Part shown: piece by piece, positions 5,221-7,225 of the stretch
How positions within the stretch are numbered: position 1 is the first letter of the stretch
Layout of the letters: each line of letters begins with the position of its first letter
NCBI GenBank assembly: GCA_016207765.1
Contig: JACQOY010000117.1
Location: 1 to 7,225, forward strand
Direction: 5' to 3'
DNA: 7,225 bases
Source: Deltaproteobacteria bacterium
GTDB taxonomy: Bacteria; UBA10199; SBBF01
Translations under genes and position numbers: made by a program
The notes under the pieces: model-generated
What the model was told of the DNA's origin: nothing
What the model saw: only the letters and a program-made list of their open reading frames with translations
The model's database searches: none

Positions 5221-6573
5221 GTGAAAAACAGAAAAAATCTTCTGGCGGCTATCCGGGAAGGGGAAGGACTCTTTCAGGAATTCAAACAATCCCCGGAAAA
5301 GATCGATCGTCCCATGACGGCCTTTGCCAATACCGAGGGGGGAGTCATTTACCTGGGGGTTGACGACAATGGGAACCCTGGTTCGTTCAGGCTGACAAAC
5401 CGCATTCGGGCACAAATTGAGGATACCGCCAAAAACATCGATCCGCCTGTGTCCATCAGCTGTATCGATCTCGGCAAAATTGCGGCGGTTATCGTCAAAG
5501 AGGGGGAAGATAAACCCTACAAGTGTTCGGATGGTTTTTTTATCCGTGTGGGGGCCACCAATCAGAAACTGAGCCGCGATGAAATTTTAAATCTGGCCGT
5601 CCGCTTTAACCGTCTCCGTTTTGAGACCCTGCAAAATACGACTTTTGGCTACCCCGGGGATTTTTCGAGGGAGAGGCTCAATGAATTTGTCCGCGATTCA
5701 AATCTGGAGGCGGTTTCAAAAGCCATGGGAACCGAAAGTTTTCTGGCATCCCTTGGCTTATGTGAAACGCAAAAAGGAAGGGTGCTCTTTAATCATGCCG
5801 GCATTTGTTTTTTTGCGACAAACGTCCAAAAATTCATCCCCCAGGCAACCGTCAATTACACCCGCTACCAGGGAACCACCAAAGCCCATGTGGTTGATCG
5901 GATGATTTATGCCGGCACGCTTCCGCAACAGCTCGATCAAGTGCTCAAGAAGCTGACCTTTGACATTCCTGTGGGCTACCGATTGGCAGACGCCCAAACG
6001 AGGCTGGAACAACCCCATTATCCCCCACGGGCCCTCGAAGAGGCGATTATCAACGCCCTTACCCACCGCGACTATTTTGAAACCGGGGCGGAAATCATGA
6101 TCGATTACTATGCCGACAAAATTGAAATATCAAATCCCGGCAGTCTTCCCGGGCATCTCCAGATTGAAGAACTCCGGAACCGTTCCCTTCGACGCAATCC
6201 GGTGATTGCCGAAATGTTTTACCGGCTCAAAAAAGGGGAAAAACTCGGCTCCGGCATTGCCCGCATGAAGGCGCTCATGAACGAATGGAAACTGCTTCCG
6301 CCCCAATTTGAGTCGAAAGGGGGATTTTTCTCGGTTACCTTTGTAGGCCCCAAACCGGTCATCGCCGAAGAAAAAAGGGTGACTCTGCCCGACAGGCCCA
6401 GGTTATTTGTGGAAATGCAAAATCAGATTCCCGAGCCGTTCACGGCACGCACCTATGCAGAAAAGCTGGCCGTCACCCAGCGAACAGCGCAAAAAGACCT
6501 GGAAGTTTTATTGAAGAAGGGCATCCTGCGCAAAGAAGGAAAGGGGAAAAATACCCGTTACCGGTTTATGTAA
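5221..6573 (+). CDS. AlbA_2 (Schlafen-type) / HATPase / winged-helix transcriptional regulator, COG2865 type
   Basis: A 450-aa, three-part protein. Residues about 10-130 form an AlbA_2 (Schlafen AlbA_2) putative nucleic-acid-binding domain, with EGEGLFQEFK at 13-22, the AFANTEGGVIYLGVDDNG hallmark at 35-52 and FFIRVGATN at 106-114. Residues about 265-370 form a C-terminal ATPase module related to GHKL ATPases, with ALEEAIINALTHRDY at 271-285, EISNPGSLPG at 302-311, and RNPVIAEMF followed by GSGIARM. Residues about 400-450 form a winged helix (YAEKLAVTQRTAQKDLEVL, KKGILRKEGKGKNTRYRF). Such proteins are usually annotated as ATP-binding or RecG-related transcriptional regulators; their ligands are mostly unknown. 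The GTG start is chosen because the family begins close to the EGEGL motif and no in-frame ATG lies just upstream. It is probably leaderless and autoregulated through the upstream palindromes. Confidence 0.88.
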   Translation: MKNRKNLLAAIREGEGLFQEFKQSPEKIDRPMTAFANTEGGVIYLGVDDNGNPGSFRLTNRIRAQIEDTAKNIDPPVSISCIDLGKIAAVIVKEGEDKPYKCSDGFFIRVGATNQKLSRDEILNLAVRFNRLRFETLQNTTFGYPGDFSRERLNEFVRDSNLEAVSKAMGTESFLASLGLCETQKGRVLFNHAGICFFATNVQKFIPQATVNYTRYQGTTKAHVVDRMIYAGTLPQQLDQVLKKLTFDIPVGYRLADAQTRLEQPHYPPRALEEAIINALTHRDYFETGAEIMIDYYADKIEISNPGSLPGHLQIEELRNRSLRRNPVIAEMFYRLKKGEKLGSGIARMKALMNEWKLLPPQFESKGGFFSVTFVGPKPVIAEEKRVTLPDRPRLFVEMQNQIPEPFTARTYAEKLAVTQRTAQKDLEVLLKKGILRKEGKGKNTRYRFM

Positions 6574-6582
6574 GCTTATTCA

Positions 6583-6610
6583 CTGCTTGCGGCCAGCGGT
6601 CAGATTTTTT
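6583..6610 (+). terminator. Intrinsic terminator after the regulator gene
   Basis: The arms CTGCTTGC (6583-6590) and GCGGTCAG (6596-6603) form an imperfect stem with two G-U pairs and one mismatch around a GGCCA loop, followed by A and six Ts (6605-6610). It stands 10 bp after the regulator's stop codon, where transcription should end. Confidence 0.5.
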
Positions 6611-6615
6611 AATAT
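6587..6615 (+). promoter_or_regulatory. Possible weak promoter for the small exported protein
   Basis: TTGCGG (6587-6592) and TAATAT (6610-6615) are 17 bp apart. Each box is only a partial match and they overlap the terminator-like hairpin. The transcript would start near 6622, about 10 nt before the ribosome binding site of the gene at 6644. Confidence 0.3.
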
Positions 6616-6643
6616 TTTAACCCCATATCCAAAGGAGACACCC

Positions 6644-6943
6644 ATGAAACCAACAACCCCACTCGCCATGCTTTGCGCCCTGTTTGTTTATTCCTCCACC
6701 GTCTTCGCCTTCACCCTCGACGAGGCCAAGGCGGATGCCAAGGCCTGCATAGAGCAAAAATCCAACGACCAGTGCAAGGCCGACCTTTCGGCCAAGTACG
6801 GCCCGCCGACCGAAGACACGGCGAGTCACCTCACCTGGAAGAGTCTCCCCTCCGATCAACCCGGGCAATGCATCCGAATTCAGCTGTTAAAAGGGACCAA
6901 CACCGTTCAGGCCGGCACGCCGCGGATGGTGCCGTGTCCGTAG
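6644..6943 (+). CDS. Small exported cysteine-containing protein (99 aa)
   Basis: I do not recognise the family. The protein begins with a standard Sec signal peptide: MKPTT, a hydrophobic core to about residue 19, and a probable signal peptidase I site after VFA (residue 22), leaving a mature domain of about 77 aa. The mature part has four cysteines (C35, C44, C76 and C98, the last two residues being CP), an even number that fits two disulfides in the periplasm. Its first half is charged and helical (LDEAKADAKACIEQKSNDQCKADL in position 25-48). The start is decided by AAGGAG at 6631-6636, 7 nt before the ATG; the upstream TTG at 6587 lies in the terminator hairpin and is rejected. It stands alone, 70 bp after the regulator gene. 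A periplasmic role is inferred only from the signal peptide. Confidence 0.75.
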   Translation: MKPTTPLAMLCALFVYSSTVFAFTLDEAKADAKACIEQKSNDQCKADLSAKYGPPTEDTASHLTWKSLPSDQPGQCIRIQLLKGTNTVQAGTPRMVPCP

Positions 6944-7009
6944 TCTGCAAAGATGTTTCTTGAATTTCAGGGTCGGTTTAATAATTTCAGGTCTTGATCC
7001 AATAATAAA

Positions 7010-7204
7010 ATGATTCATCAATCCGGAAATTACGCCCGTAAAGAGATCCGTGAGAGAAAAGACCGGTTGCGTCGGATGGGAACTCGAAGGGCCATCGACG
7101 ATCTTGAGGATCTTCTGCGCATGAACCGTTTTTTTGCCGGTGGGTTACCCAGGCCGTTCCCGGTGGGCTATTCCAGGCTCCTGCGTCCGCGCCATCCGCG
7201 ATGA
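7010..7204 (+). CDS. Short uncertain reading frame at the window edge
   Basis: As read, 64 aa without a visible ribosome binding site. The first 45 residues look protein-like, with dense alternating charge (RKEIRERKDRLRRM, then RRAIDDLEDLLRMNRFF). The remainder, rich in Pro and Arg, looks like out-of-frame translation. The change happens at a run of seven Ts (7129-7135), and both other plus frames stay open from there to the window end, so the gene may carry an indel and run beyond the window. No known family is recognised, and it may not be a gene at all. Confidence 0.3.
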   Translation: MIHQSGNYARKEIRERKDRLRRMGTRRAIDDLEDLLRMNRFFAGGLPRPFPVGYSRLLRPRHPR

Positions 7205-7225
7205 TTTCTTCCAAGGCAAAAAAAA

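Overview
The window is about 7.2 kb of bacterial DNA, moderately GC-rich with short AT-rich gaps. The gene set fits a Gram-negative, proteobacterium-like organism (glyoxalase II, exported small protein with a signal peptide, NCS2-type permease, DUF2283 pair). GC-rich palindromic sequence inside a gene and between genes recalls the repeat-rich genomes of uncultivated Deltaproteobacteria-like lineages. That placement is an impression, not a demonstrated taxonomy. There are no rRNA or tRNA genes, no CRISPR array and no transposase.

Left part (1-4124), housekeeping genes. An M20 metallopeptidase lies on the minus strand and is divergent, across 63 bp, from a glyoxalase II gene (gloB). A large multi-spanning NCS2-type nucleobase permease follows on the plus strand. 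Two repeat-like structures sit here. One is a GC-rich palindromic stretch read in frame within gloB, lengthening the loop between two metal ligands by about 23 residues. The other is a 136-bp element bounded by perfect 12-bp inverted repeats, filling the gloB-permease gap.

Middle part (4125-5220), small genes and control sequences. An 84-aa acidic protein of unknown function has its ribosome binding site and start codon inside a perfect 13-bp hairpin that also looks like a terminator. Next comes a small pair: a toxin-like protein followed by a DUF2283 protein. The first gene appears to carry a 1-nt insertion near its 3' end; undoing it restores a conserved-looking C-terminus whose stop would overlap the DUF2283 start as ATGA.

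Right part (5130-7225). A promoter with good -35 and -10 boxes lies directly behind three helically phased TTCGCGAA palindromes and drives, probably without a leader, an AlbA_2/ATPase/winged-helix regulator of the COG2865 type. The palindromes are good candidates for its own operator. After a terminator-like hairpin come a small exported four-cysteine protein and a short uncertain reading frame at the window edge.

The left genes look like independent metabolic units. The stretch 4150-6610 looks more like accessory DNA: a toxin-antitoxin-like pair next to an autoregulated-looking regulator. No classical multi-gene defence system is visible.
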